Shown one piece after another: positions 1-5,959 of a stretch of DNA of 6,353 nt (position 1 is the first letter of the stretch; each line of letters begins with the position of its first letter). The stretch spans positions 1 through 6,353 of the forward strand of contig JAUVKE010000159.1 of assembly GCA_030592105.1 (NCBI GenBank). Reading direction: 5' to 3'. The stretch comes from Desulfobacteraceae bacterium. GTDB lineage: Bacteria; Desulfobacterota; Desulfobacteria; Desulfobacterales; BuS5. The position numbers and the translations under genes are program-made. Under the pieces are notes generated by a model. It saw nothing but the letters and a program-made list of their open reading frames with translations, had not been told where the DNA came from and did not search any database.

Positions 1-17
1 CACGTTGTACACGTGCT

Positions 18-104
18 TTATTCCACCTTTTCATTTTCGCTAACTTTGTGGTTATAAATATGGGCTTGATTGGTTTCTGGATCAATATAAAAACGAATCT
101 TCAT
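18..104 (-). pseudogene. Short ORF resembling the N-terminus of a DUF4258-like small protein, probably truncated
   Basis: Reading from the ATG at 104 gives 28 residues and a TAA at 20-18. The product begins MKIRFYIDPET and continues through HIYNH to a charged end, SENEKVE. From memory, this matches the opening of a small bacterial family of roughly 85-90 residues (often labelled DUF4258, with starts like RFYIDPET..PHIYNH), which would continue for another 60 or so residues. Here the frame closes just after the HIYNH segment, so I read it as a broken or decayed copy. It starts 4 bases after the stop of the 54-codon gene and has no clear ribosome binding site, so it may be translated weakly or not at all. 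Only 17 bases remain before the window edge, so a continuation in another frame cannot be judged. It could also be a genuine micro-ORF. Confidence 0.4.
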
Positions 105-108
105 TATA

Positions 109-273
109 TTAATGACCGTGATCTGTGTTCTCTTCTTTACTAAAAATATCAAATATTGATTTTACTACACAGAAAGTCATGCCCATACCGATAATACCAA
201 GGGCATACCATAGTCCACCCATGAAGACCAGATGTCCACCGTCCCATACCCATGCAAAACTAAAAGGAAACAT
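109..273 (-). CDS. Small single-span membrane protein, possible Qrc accessory subunit
   Basis: This 54-residue ORF starts at the ATG at 273 and stops at 111-109. It starts 22 bases after the qrcD stop, with an excellent ribosome binding site, GGAGG, ending 4 bases before the ATG. The protein opens MFPFSFAWVWDGGH, has a hydrophobic glycine-rich stretch at about residues 14-37 that can span the membrane once, then a short polar tail (KSIFDIFSKEE) ending in DHGH. I do not recognise the family and assign no function. Its tight placement behind qrcD, on the same strand with a strong ribosome binding site, argues that it is translated with the Qrc genes. By analogy with small single-helix subunits of other respiratory complexes, it may stabilise or assemble the membrane arm; that is inference. 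The codon pattern and membrane-protein composition make chance unlikely. Confidence 0.75.
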   Translation of the reverse strand: MFPFSFAWVWDGGHLVFMGGLWYALGIIGMGMTFCVVKSIFDIFSKEENTDHGH

Positions 274-277
274 TACA

Positions 278-282
278 CCTCC
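278..282 (-). promoter_or_regulatory. Strong ribosome binding site for the 54-codon gene
   Basis: On the minus strand the bases before the ATG at 273 read TGGAGGTGTA. GGAGG is a near-perfect anti-16S match, spaced 4 bases (5-7 by other alignments of the extended motif) from the start. It lies just downstream of the qrcD stop codon. It is the main evidence that the short ORF is a real gene. Confidence 0.75.
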
Positions 283-295
283 AGTAAAACTTTTA

Positions 296-1579
296 TTACG
301 CCTGTGCAGGGCTTAATTCCTGATCAGGAATCATTGTCTCGTCATTTAAAGGATTCAACTCCTGTTCCTGGGGGAAAACCGGCATATAACGGAATGAAAC
401 TGCAACCATGATAACACCGTATGCAACAGGGAGTATTGTGGTGGCGATTTCCTGCCAGCTTGGAAAATACATGAACCAGTTTTCAAAAGTAAGAACAGGG
501 GCCGCCATCACCTGAAGAACCATTACCCAGCGGTTTAAGCTTACCCCAATCACTCCAAGAATAACAGCAGTCATGAAAAGGAATGGATTATTACGTAATC
601 TGGGGGTTAGTAAAATAATAGCAGGAACCACTCCGCAAATAACAATTTCCAGGATTAATATCCAGACCCCATAGAATGGATTGTTGGAATAAAAATCGAT
701 GAAAGCAAGACCTTTTGAAGGGGCGGTAACCAGAGCCCAGTAAATGGTGTCTGCTATTTTTGCAATAATATAGGTGGCAATCATCCAGCCTGAAATTTTG
801 GCAAGGAGATTAATAACATTATCCTTAACAAGCTTTTTGCCCGAAGCTTTTTCGATAATTTTTGTAACAAGTATTGAAAAACATGGGCCATATGCAGCTG
901 CAGACCATGTAAAAAGAAAAAATGTCCAGGGCCATACAAAGATCCCTTCCCTGAAGGCAAAGGGACGTCCAAAAAGGACACCTGCCACTCCCCCCAGTGA
1001 TCCCTGGTGAAAAAAGGAAAGAAAAGCACCTGTGGCCGCAAAAACCGCCATAATTTCATGCATATTATGTCCCAAATGATGAAAAAACGGGATTTTGTCG
1101 ATCTGCCTGTTTTCAAGGAGAAGGGGTATATATTCGATGCAAAGCACCGCAAAATAGCATGACAGACAAAAAGCAACCTCTGTCAGCATGGAATGGACAT
1201 TGGCATGCCAGAAGATAAACCATGACCGGAGTGGCTGTCCCACATCTATCCCCAGTATCAGCAAAGCAGAACTGTAGCAGATAACACCTATTATAACAGT
1301 GCAGTTTATGATATTTTTCAGTTCGTCCATTCCAAAAACATATCTCAGGAGGCCGGTGAAAAAGGCCCCGCCTCCAATGGCAATAACTGCAAGATCTGCC
1401 CATATCCATAATGCAAATCCATAGGCATCGTTCATATTTGTCTGGTTTAAACCTTTTAACCAGCAAAGGAGCATGGCATAAACACCCCACAACAGCACAA
1501 TTCCAGCGATGCCGATCAACAACAAAAATTGCCACAATGGACAGCGTTTAACCCCGTTGGGTATTAATGCAGAATCCAT
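296..1579 (-). CDS. qrcD: QrcD, NrfD/PsrC-type integral membrane subunit of menaquinone reductase
   Basis: This 427-residue protein is the membrane subunit of the Qrc complex, where menaquinone is reduced with electrons from the iron-sulfur subunit. About ten hydrophobic segments are visible, near residues 16-39, 54-78, 91-110, 128-150, 161-181, 213-235, 259-282, 304-325, 333-353 and 384-408, as in the NrfD/PolS family. A segment at 179-187 (FFHQGSLGG) resembles the conserved His/Ser-Leu-Gly region of NrfD-type quinone subunits. The C-terminus is a polar, acidic and glutamine-rich tail ending LSPAQA, probably outside the membrane. The ATG at 1579 is preceded by AGGAG at 9 bases, which supports the start. 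It follows qrcC after 153 bases and precedes the 54-codon membrane gene by 22. Other NrfD-type proteins (PsrC, TtrC, HmcC) share the fold. The adjacent cytochrome, molybdopterin-family and iron-sulfur genes in the order A-B-C-D decide for QrcD. Confidence 0.92.
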   Translation of the reverse strand: MDSALIPNGVKRCPLWQFLLLIGIAGIVLLWGVYAMLLCWLKGLNQTNMNDAYGFALWIWADLAVIAIGGGAFFTGLLRYVFGMDELKNIINCTVIIGVICYSSALLILGIDVGQPLRSWFIFWHANVHSMLTEVAFCLSCYFAVLCIEYIPLLLENRQIDKIPFFHHLGHNMHEIMAVFAATGAFLSFFHQGSLGGVAGVLFGRPFAFREGIFVWPWTFFLFTWSAAAYGPCFSILVTKIIEKASGKKLVKDNVINLLAKISGWMIATYIIAKIADTIYWALVTAPSKGLAFIDFYSNNPFYGVWILILEIVICGVVPAIILLTPRLRNNPFLFMTAVILGVIGVSLNRWVMVLQVMAAPVLTFENWFMYFPSWQEIATTILPVAYGVIMVAVSFRYMPVFPQEQELNPLNDETMIPDQELSPAQA

Positions 1580-1627
1580 AAATAAATAACTCCTAAAAGA
1601 TTAAGATAGTTATAGATTATTACTCAA

Positions 1628-1715
1628 ATAATTTTACTCTGTTAACGGTGGACGGAGTATAGAGTACACCTTCCTCCCGTGGGCCCTGTGCCTAATTTTA
1701 AAACAGAGTAATTAT
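1628..1715. repeat. Long-range inverted repeat in the qrcC-qrcD gap
   Basis: The left arm at 1628-1643 ends ACTCTGTT and the right arm at 1702-1715 begins AACAGAGT. The 8-base cores are exactly complementary, and the flanking ATAATT also pairs if a 2-base bulge is allowed. The roughly 58-base interior is richer in G and C than its surroundings. It includes a weak inner dyad, GGTG at 1647-1650 against CACC at 1667-1670, and a GGGCCC palindrome at 1681-1686. In the transcript this would form a stem-loop in the intercistronic leader of qrcD, upstream of its AGGAG site. It has no U-run, so it is not an obvious intrinsic terminator. Possible roles are mRNA processing, differential stability, or the remains of a small mobile palindromic element. 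The pairing is visible; the function is not. Confidence 0.5.
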
Positions 1716-1732
1716 CTGACAAACTATATATA

Positions 1733-2524
1733 TTAATGATGTTTTGGTTCTAAACCTGTTTTTTCATGTTCAAGGTAATTATCCCCTGCTCTTCTTACCC
1801 ATTCCCTTGAAGAGATATAATAAACCTTGGGATTTGTCCCTAATCTTTCCAAAAGGCGGAATGCATGGGGATCCTTTTTAAGCTTAAATACAGCATGATC
1901 AGGATTGTTCAGATCACCGAATGTTATGGCTCCCGAAGGACAAGCCTGGGTACAGGCTGTTTGATATTCATCCTCGTAAACCTCATCATTTTCCCTTTGT
2001 TCGGCAAATGCCTTATCTTTGGCCAACTGGTATCTGTGAAAACAAAAACTGCACTTTTCCACAACGCCCCTCATACGTGGGGAAACATTGGGACTCAGCA
2101 TTTTTTTCATACCTTCCGGCCATACCGGATCCCACCAGTTAAAATAACGGGCATGATAGGGGCAGGCTCCCATGCAGTAACGGCATCCAAAACACCTTGT
2201 GTAGATCTGGCTGACAATACCGGTTTCGCTGCTGTAGTCTGTTGCTGTTGCAGGGCATACAGATACACATGGCGCATGTCCATGGTGCCCTTCACAATGC
2301 ATGCATGTTCTGGGAAGATAACAGATTTCAGTATCCGGAAATGATTTTCCGTTTGTCAGCTTGTAAACACGCATCCATGTTATACTTAAAGTCTTTACTG
2401 ATTCATCTTCTTTAAAAGGAACATTATTTTCAGCCATGCAGGCTGTCATACAAGATCCGCAACCTGTACATTTGTCAAGGTCGATGACCATCCCGTATTT
2501 TTTGTTTTTATGATCTTTTTTCAT
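1733..2524 (-). CDS. qrcC: QrcC, four-cluster iron-sulfur electron transfer subunit
   Basis: This 263-residue ferredoxin-like subunit relays electrons between the cytochrome/QrcB part and the quinone site in QrcD. Sixteen cysteines fall in four groups: C19-x2-C22-x2-C25-x3-C29; C74-x2-C77-x8-C86-x3-C90; C111-x2-C114-x2-C117-x3-C121; and C158-x2-C161-x29-C191-x3-C195. This is the DmsB/PsrB/NrfC arrangement, with ligands swapped between paired groups. No signal peptide is present, so export to the periplasmic side probably relies on the Tat signal of its partner QrcB. I chose the ATG at 2524: AGAGG lies 5 bases upstream of it but only 2 bases from the in-frame TTG at 2527. It begins 60 bases after the qrcB stop. 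D. vulgaris Qrc is reported, as I recall, to contain one 3Fe-4S cluster, yet every group here has four cysteines. The C-terminus ends PKHH. Confidence 0.93.
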   Translation of the reverse strand: MKKDHKNKKYGMVIDLDKCTGCGSCMTACMAENNVPFKEDESVKTLSITWMRVYKLTNGKSFPDTEICYLPRTCMHCEGHHGHAPCVSVCPATATDYSSETGIVSQIYTRCFGCRYCMGACPYHARYFNWWDPVWPEGMKKMLSPNVSPRMRGVVEKCSFCFHRYQLAKDKAFAEQRENDEVYEDEYQTACTQACPSGAITFGDLNNPDHAVFKLKKDPHAFRLLERLGTNPKVYYISSREWVRRAGDNYLEHEKTGLEPKHH

Positions 2525-2529
2525 CAAAA

Positions 2530-2534
2530 CCTCT
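2530..2534 (-). promoter_or_regulatory. Ribosome binding site that decides the qrcC start
   Basis: The minus strand reads AAAAGAGGTTTTGATGATG across this point. AGAGG sits 5 bases before the ATG at 2524. The upstream in-frame TTG at 2527 would leave only 2 bases, too few for normal initiation. The ATG is therefore preferred and the protein is one residue shorter than the longest frame. Confidence 0.65.
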
Positions 2535-2584
2535 TTTGATCAACATCAATTCGATTTTTACAATCAAAGCTGTTATTTTTTTGA

Positions 2585-4795
2585 TCATGCTTTTTTAAGG
2601 GCAGCTCTTATTCCCCAGGCCGCATTTAAGCCTGAAACAGGATCCTCAACAGTGCCGATAAGTTCGTTAACATTAATCCCTTTATCAGCAAGGAACCTTC
2701 CCCCTGCAGTATGGCCAAGACCCCTGGGAATTGCAATGAGTCCGGGCATGATTCCTTCAGACAGATTAAGCTTAATCCTGACTTCCCCTTTTGGAGTAGT
2801 TAAAATGGCATGTTTCCCATTACCAAGACCAAAAAGTGCCGCAGTTTTTGGATTAATCTCAGCCAGAGAATCTTTTCCCAGCAGTACTGAGTCTTCAACT
2901 GTTTTTATTGCAAAGGGTGTATCACCTGTGTAGCCACTGGCAAGTCTCATGGAATCATAGGGTATGAGAATAAGGGGGTAGGACTTTTCATCCCCTTCAA
3001 TTTTTATAAGTCCCGGTGCAGGAAGCAACGTTTTGCCGGCGGCAGGAAATTCAAATTTTCCGGAAGATGTATTAAAGGCCCCACCGGTGTAGTTACATTT
3101 TTCTGCTGCAAGATATCCCTGTTCTAAAAGAGTATCCCATTTATCTCCAAAGGTTTCAGCCAGACATGATTCATAATCATCCCAGTTAAAGGAGTCTTTG
3201 ATTTGTCCCCCCATCTGTTTTGCTATCTTAATAATTACATCACCGGTGTTTTTTGTATTAAACAGGGGAGACATCACCGGTTTTGCCAGACTTATAACAT
3301 TTTTCTGCATTCCTCCCTTTGAACAAACATCCTCATAACGTTCCAGGTAGGAATGGTTCGGGAGTATAAGGTCAGCAGCTGAAGCGGTTTCATCCATGTA
3401 TGAAGAAAAGCTTACAACCATTGGAATTTTTTCAAAGGCCTGATTTAAAGCTTTTGTGTCAGTTATGGAATATAATGGATTGGCCCCTGCCACAAAAAGG
3501 ATGTTGATTAAATCATTTTTAAGAACTCCAGGGAGCCTGTTGAGCAGAGAAGAAGCAGCGGGATATTTTTTTGAACCGGCCCCATCTATCCGGTCTTTGT
3601 TTAATCCGGTTTTGGCGACAGAATCGATGAAAATTTCAGGCCACTGCATATGATCTGATACAGGGGATGCAAATACCCCCCCTTTTTTGTTTATATTTCC
3701 GGCAAGGCCATTAAGAGCATGGACTGCAACAACTTCGTTTAAGGTTCCAGGAATTTTTCCCTTTCCGCGTCCGCAGACCGCAATCGGTTTTGCAGCCTTA
3801 ATAAATTTTCTGGCCAAAGAGATAATAACCGTTTTTTTAATACCTGTTATCTCAGCAGCTTTATCAGGAGTATACTCTGTGGTGACTATTTTTTTAAATT
3901 CGTCAAACCCATGGGAATGATTTTCTACAAAATTTCTGTTATATGCGGCATCATTAATTATTACACAAGCCATTGACAGGGCAAGAACCGCTTCGGTTCC
4001 AGGATTTACAGGTACCCATTGATCAGATTTTGCAGCGGTATTTGATAAACGGGGTTCAACCTGTACCATACTGACTTTATTGTTTTTCCATATACTGTTA
4101 GTTTTGAACATGGAAGCCGGAGAACCCCACCCATCCAAAAGGCCTGCCCCGAAACTTAAAATAAAATCCGCATTATCAAAATCAAAACAGGGGAGGTTTT
4201 TTGAGCCATGCATAGATTCCATTGCAAGCTCGTATGTGTCCTGGATGGAAGGAATAGTCATATAATTGGCAGAGCCATAAGCTGTCAGGAATCTTTTGAC
4301 AAGCTGGTTAACTGTCCCAATATCTGTTCCGGTAATGGAAGCAAGGGTATTTGACTTACCTTTTGATCTTAAGCCCTTGAGATTTTTTACAACCTCAGCT
4401 ATGGCATCATCCCATGAGAGAGCCTTCCATTTTCCTTCCCCTCTTTTACCTGTTCTTTTTAAGGGAGTTTTAATTCGCTGTTCATCATAAAGGAGCTGGA
4501 GTCCGGCCAAACCATGGGAGCAGATGCCGCCATCATTTACCGGGTGCCCCTTCATTCCTTCAATCTTGATGGGACGTTCATCAATTTTACGCACAGAGAT
4601 CCCGCAGCCTCCAGAACAAAGAGTACACGCAGATTTCACATAATTTGTTTCACCGTCGGCAGGAACAGGGGTCCATGGCCAGTTTTGAGTCCAGATAGAT
4701 ATGTCGTCAGTTATTTTCCACGGTAAAGGCGTAAGAGCTGTCCCTGCAGCACCGCCTATTACACATGATAAAAAACTTCTTCGATCTATTTTCAT
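2585..4795 (-). CDS. qrcB: QrcB, Tat-exported molybdopterin-oxidoreductase-family subunit
   Basis: This 736-residue protein is the large periplasmic subunit of Qrc. It belongs to the DMSO reductase/CISM superfamily, but in Qrc it is thought to act structurally or as an electron conduit, not as a molybdenum catalyst. The N-terminus (DRRSFLSCVIGG) is a twin-arginine signal followed by a short hydrophobic stretch. Cysteines C57-x2-C60-x3-C64-x27-C92 form the N-terminal 4Fe-4S site. The central cofactor-binding domains cover roughly 110-590, including the typical FDFDNADFIL strand at about 204-213, and the dinucleotide-binding-like C-terminal domain covers roughly 610-725. The segment where a molybdenum ligand (Cys, Ser, Sec or Asp) normally lies, about 182-197, contains no cysteine or in-frame TGA and reads PSIQD. 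This fits reports that Qrc lacks detectable molybdenum. The start has GAGG about 8 bases upstream. It is separated from qrcA by 233 bases holding a large palindrome. Confidence 0.93.
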   Translation of the reverse strand: MKIDRRSFLSCVIGGAAGTALTPLPWKITDDISIWTQNWPWTPVPADGETNYVKSACTLCSGGCGISVRKIDERPIKIEGMKGHPVNDGGICSHGLAGLQLLYDEQRIKTPLKRTGKRGEGKWKALSWDDAIAEVVKNLKGLRSKGKSNTLASITGTDIGTVNQLVKRFLTAYGSANYMTIPSIQDTYELAMESMHGSKNLPCFDFDNADFILSFGAGLLDGWGSPASMFKTNSIWKNNKVSMVQVEPRLSNTAAKSDQWVPVNPGTEAVLALSMACVIINDAAYNRNFVENHSHGFDEFKKIVTTEYTPDKAAEITGIKKTVIISLARKFIKAAKPIAVCGRGKGKIPGTLNEVVAVHALNGLAGNINKKGGVFASPVSDHMQWPEIFIDSVAKTGLNKDRIDGAGSKKYPAASSLLNRLPGVLKNDLINILFVAGANPLYSITDTKALNQAFEKIPMVVSFSSYMDETASAADLILPNHSYLERYEDVCSKGGMQKNVISLAKPVMSPLFNTKNTGDVIIKIAKQMGGQIKDSFNWDDYESCLAETFGDKWDTLLEQGYLAAEKCNYTGGAFNTSSGKFEFPAAGKTLLPAPGLIKIEGDEKSYPLILIPYDSMRLASGYTGDTPFAIKTVEDSVLLGKDSLAEINPKTAALFGLGNGKHAILTTPKGEVRIKLNLSEGIMPGLIAIPRGLGHTAGGRFLADKGINVNELIGTVEDPVSGLNAAWGIRAALKKA

Positions 4796-4825
4796 AGGGT
4801 TACCTCATAAAAATTTATCACAAAG

Positions 4826-4858
4826 CCGAATTCATCGACTTTCAGGCAATTAATTCGG
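4826..4858. repeat. Small dyad upstream of qrcB
   Basis: CCGAATT at 4826-4832 is the exact reverse complement of AATTCGG at 4852-4858, with a 19-base loop. In the qrc transcript it would form a modest stem-loop about 20 bases before the GAGG ribosome binding site of qrcB. It has no U-run. It may be a regulatory hairpin or simply chance in AT-rich DNA. Confidence 0.3.
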
Positions 4859-4887
4859 GAAATGAATGGAAAAAGAGATTCTATTGA

Positions 4888-5025
4888 GTGCCTTGAAAAA
4901 TTAGAATTTTCGTCTGAGGACAAGGAGCGCGAAAATCAAAAAGCGCAGCATACATAGGGTATGTGAGCATTTTTTATTTTCGCAGCAACACCGTAATCTG
5001 GCGAAAAGGCAATTTTTAAGGTGCC
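4888..5025. repeat. Nested imperfect palindromic element between qrcA and qrcB
   Basis: About 138 bases fold back on themselves twice. The inner arms are 4929-4956 and 4960-4983, separated by GGG: GCGAAAAT, an A-run and ACATA on the left pair with TATGT, a T-run and ATTTTCGC on the right, with a few mismatches. The outer arms are 4888-4912 and 5002-5025: CCTTGAAAAATT and TTTTCG on the left against CGAAAA and AATTTTTAAGG on the right. Between them lie GGACAAGGAGC on the left and CAACACCGTAATCTGG on the right, which look unpaired. No ORF fits. It begins 3 bases after the qrcA stop codon, so it is transcribed between qrcA and qrcB. The form suggests a dispersed palindromic element (REP-like or a non-autonomous mobile unit). 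I have a vague memory of similar sequences in other Desulfobacteraceae intergenic regions, which I cannot verify here. Confidence 0.6.
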
Positions 5026-5028
5026 TTA

Positions 5029-5694
5029 TTATTTATGGCAGACAAAACAGGCATCTTTTCTGGTTTGGACACTATCCTCTTTTTTACCCGCCTCTTTATG
5101 ACATTTTGCACAGTCATCCATTTTCATTCTGTCCCATGTATTTTTTTTAATTCCTGCGATATTATGTCCCCATATATCACGGCTAATACCGGTAATACGG
5201 TTCTGTTCATAAACTTTCAGGTGCTCTGATTCACCAATATGCCCGTGGCAAACTACACAATCCATACCAGCCTTTATTACATGGGCTGCATGGGAAAAGA
5301 ACACACAATCGGGTTGCCTTGAATAAATTAACCAGGGGACTTCTTTTCCTTTGGCCACATATTCTTCAACAAATTTTATTTCATCAGCTGTTTCACCCTG
5401 AGCCTCTTCATGGCAGTCAACACATTGCTCAAGCTTGGGAATTCCTGCAAAGCTTCCATCATCACGAAAAAAATGGCAGCTCTCGCAGCCTTCATCAACA
5501 GCATCATTGTGAACAACATGGTTAAAATTGATGGGCTGTTTTTTTTGTGAATATAAAAGCTTGGGAAAAATTATCCATCCCATAATAAGACTTAAGAAAA
5601 GACCAATAATAAAAAAGAGAATAATAGGCCCCCCAGCACCATTTTTCTGTTCCCCATTCAATGTATCTTTTGCATTATCATCTACAGTATTCAT
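5029..5694 (-). CDS. qrcA: QrcA, membrane-anchored multiheme cytochrome c
   Basis: This 221-residue cytochrome is the electron entry subunit of Qrc and takes electrons from periplasmic type I cytochrome c3. A hydrophobic helix at about residues 22-44 acts as an uncleaved anchor, leaving a periplasmic heme domain. Five canonical CXXCH sites are visible, at 70-74, 91-95, 146-150, 195-199 and 216-220, the last ending one residue before the C-terminus. Further histidines at 59, 62, 135, 138, 152, 158 and 177 could supply sixth ligands. The pattern NFNHVVH before the first heme and FSHAAH before the third is typical of class III-like multiheme folds. An extra cysteine, C130, lies in DCVFFSH. From memory, D. 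vulgaris Qrc is reported to hold six hemes, so one is unaccounted for. The ATG at 5694 has GGAG 5 bases upstream. It is the first gene of the operon and divergent from the LysR gene. Confidence 0.92.
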   Translation of the reverse strand: MNTVDDNAKDTLNGEQKNGAGGPIILFFIIGLFLSLIMGWIIFPKLLYSQKKQPINFNHVVHNDAVDEGCESCHFFRDDGSFAGIPKLEQCVDCHEEAQGETADEIKFVEEYVAKGKEVPWLIYSRQPDCVFFSHAAHVIKAGMDCVVCHGHIGESEHLKVYEQNRITGISRDIWGHNIAGIKKNTWDRMKMDDCAKCHKEAGKKEDSVQTRKDACFVCHK

Positions 5695-5782
5695 AAAAAC
5701 TCCATGGGACCAAAAAACATAAAAGTTATGTAATGTATAAAAAATTCTTGACGGTTGTGAATAAGAAAATTAATCTTGTATA

Positions 5783-5810
5783 TGTATACTTATGCTATTA
5801 TTTATGTCAA
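5783..5810 (-). promoter_or_regulatory. Likely sigma70-type promoter of the qrc operon
   Basis: On the minus strand a perfect TTGACA (plus positions 5805-5810) is followed after 16 bases by TATACA (5783-5788). Transcription would start near 5776 and leave a leader of about 80 bases before the qrcA ATG. The -35 box is ideal and the -10 is a fair match; neighbouring registers (TACATA with an 18-base spacer) are also possible. No other -35 this good lies between the two divergent genes on this strand. Confidence 0.5.
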
Positions 5811-5861
5811 GCAAAAAGCTATATAGTACAGGGTAAATTTGTTCTAATCAAAAAAGCCTGT

Positions 5862-5908
5862 AATCATGAAATTGACCTTTTATTCATGAATTGACATTAT
5901 TCATGATT
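5862..5908. promoter_or_regulatory. Triple TCATGA dyad cluster, candidate operator
   Basis: Three copies of TCATGA occur at 5864-5869, 5884-5889 and 5901-5906. The middle copy is the core of a perfect 10-base palindrome, ATTCATGAAT (5882-5891). The outer two are mutual reverse complements over 9 bases, AATCATGAA (5862-5870) and TTCATGATT (5900-5908), so the whole array is nearly symmetrical about 5885. The first two copies are also followed by TTGAC as a direct repeat. The cluster overlaps the proposed -35 of the LysR gene and lies 50-100 bases upstream of the qrc promoter. That is where a LysR-type protein commonly binds to repress itself and act on a divergent target. Binding is inferred. 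Confidence 0.45.
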
Positions 5909-5920
5909 GGATGGTATATC
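5891..5920 (+). promoter_or_regulatory. Possible promoter of the LysR-type gene
   Basis: A perfect TTGACA at 5891-5896 is followed by TATATC at 5915-5920 (18-base spacer) or GTATAT at 5914-5919 (17-base spacer). Transcription would start near 5927, about 33 bases before the ATG at 5960. The -35 overlaps the TCATGA dyads, which fits autorepression. The weak -10 keeps confidence moderate. Confidence 0.4.
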
Positions 5921-5959
5921 TTTTAAAATCCTTAATAATTTTTACCAAAACCTGTGACT

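Noticed and set aside
1..15. CACGT/ACGTG inverted repeat at the left edge
   Set aside because: The 5-base arms with a 5-base loop lie at the window end and have no T-run or context. It could be a terminator stem or chance and cannot be judged without more sequence.
125..316. A 63-codon plus-strand frame overlapping the start of the small membrane gene and the qrcD end
   Set aside because: The opposite strand has a strong ribosome binding site, operon context and a membrane-protein composition; the plus frame has none of these.
781..1535. Two long minus-strand frames (781-1176 and 1113-1535) inside qrcD
   Set aside because: They are out-of-frame shadows of the long NrfD-type gene on the same strand. 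They show no domain features, and qrcD has the better start and family match.
1865..2344. A 159-codon plus-strand frame opposite qrcC
   Set aside because: It is antisense to the well-supported cysteine-cluster gene, has no ribosome binding site, and has a composition typical of a shadow frame.
2534..2587. Direct repeat TTTTGATCA (2534-2542 and 2579-2587) in the qrcB-qrcC gap
   Set aside because: Only two short AT-rich copies exist, one overlapping the qrcB stop codon and the other the qrcC ribosome binding site. This is too weak to call an operator.
2585..4795. Reading the operon as a polysulfide, tetrathionate or DMSO reductase, or as alternative complex III
   Set aside because: A multiheme cytochrome gene in front of separate molybdopterin-family, iron-sulfur and NrfD genes is the Qrc order. 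Alternative complex III has a fused ActB, and the catalytic reductases keep a metal ligand that is not seen here.
4929..4983. Rho-independent terminator after qrcA
   Set aside because: The stem is long and AT-rich with mismatches, and it is not followed on the minus strand by a U-run. It lies inside a clearly continuing operon, so a repeat or processing element fits better.
5748..5776. Second plus-strand TTGACG...TAATCT promoter-like pair
   Set aside because: The -10 is a poor match. It would give the LysR gene a leader of about 175 bases running through the qrc promoter, and a better -35 box lies at 5891.
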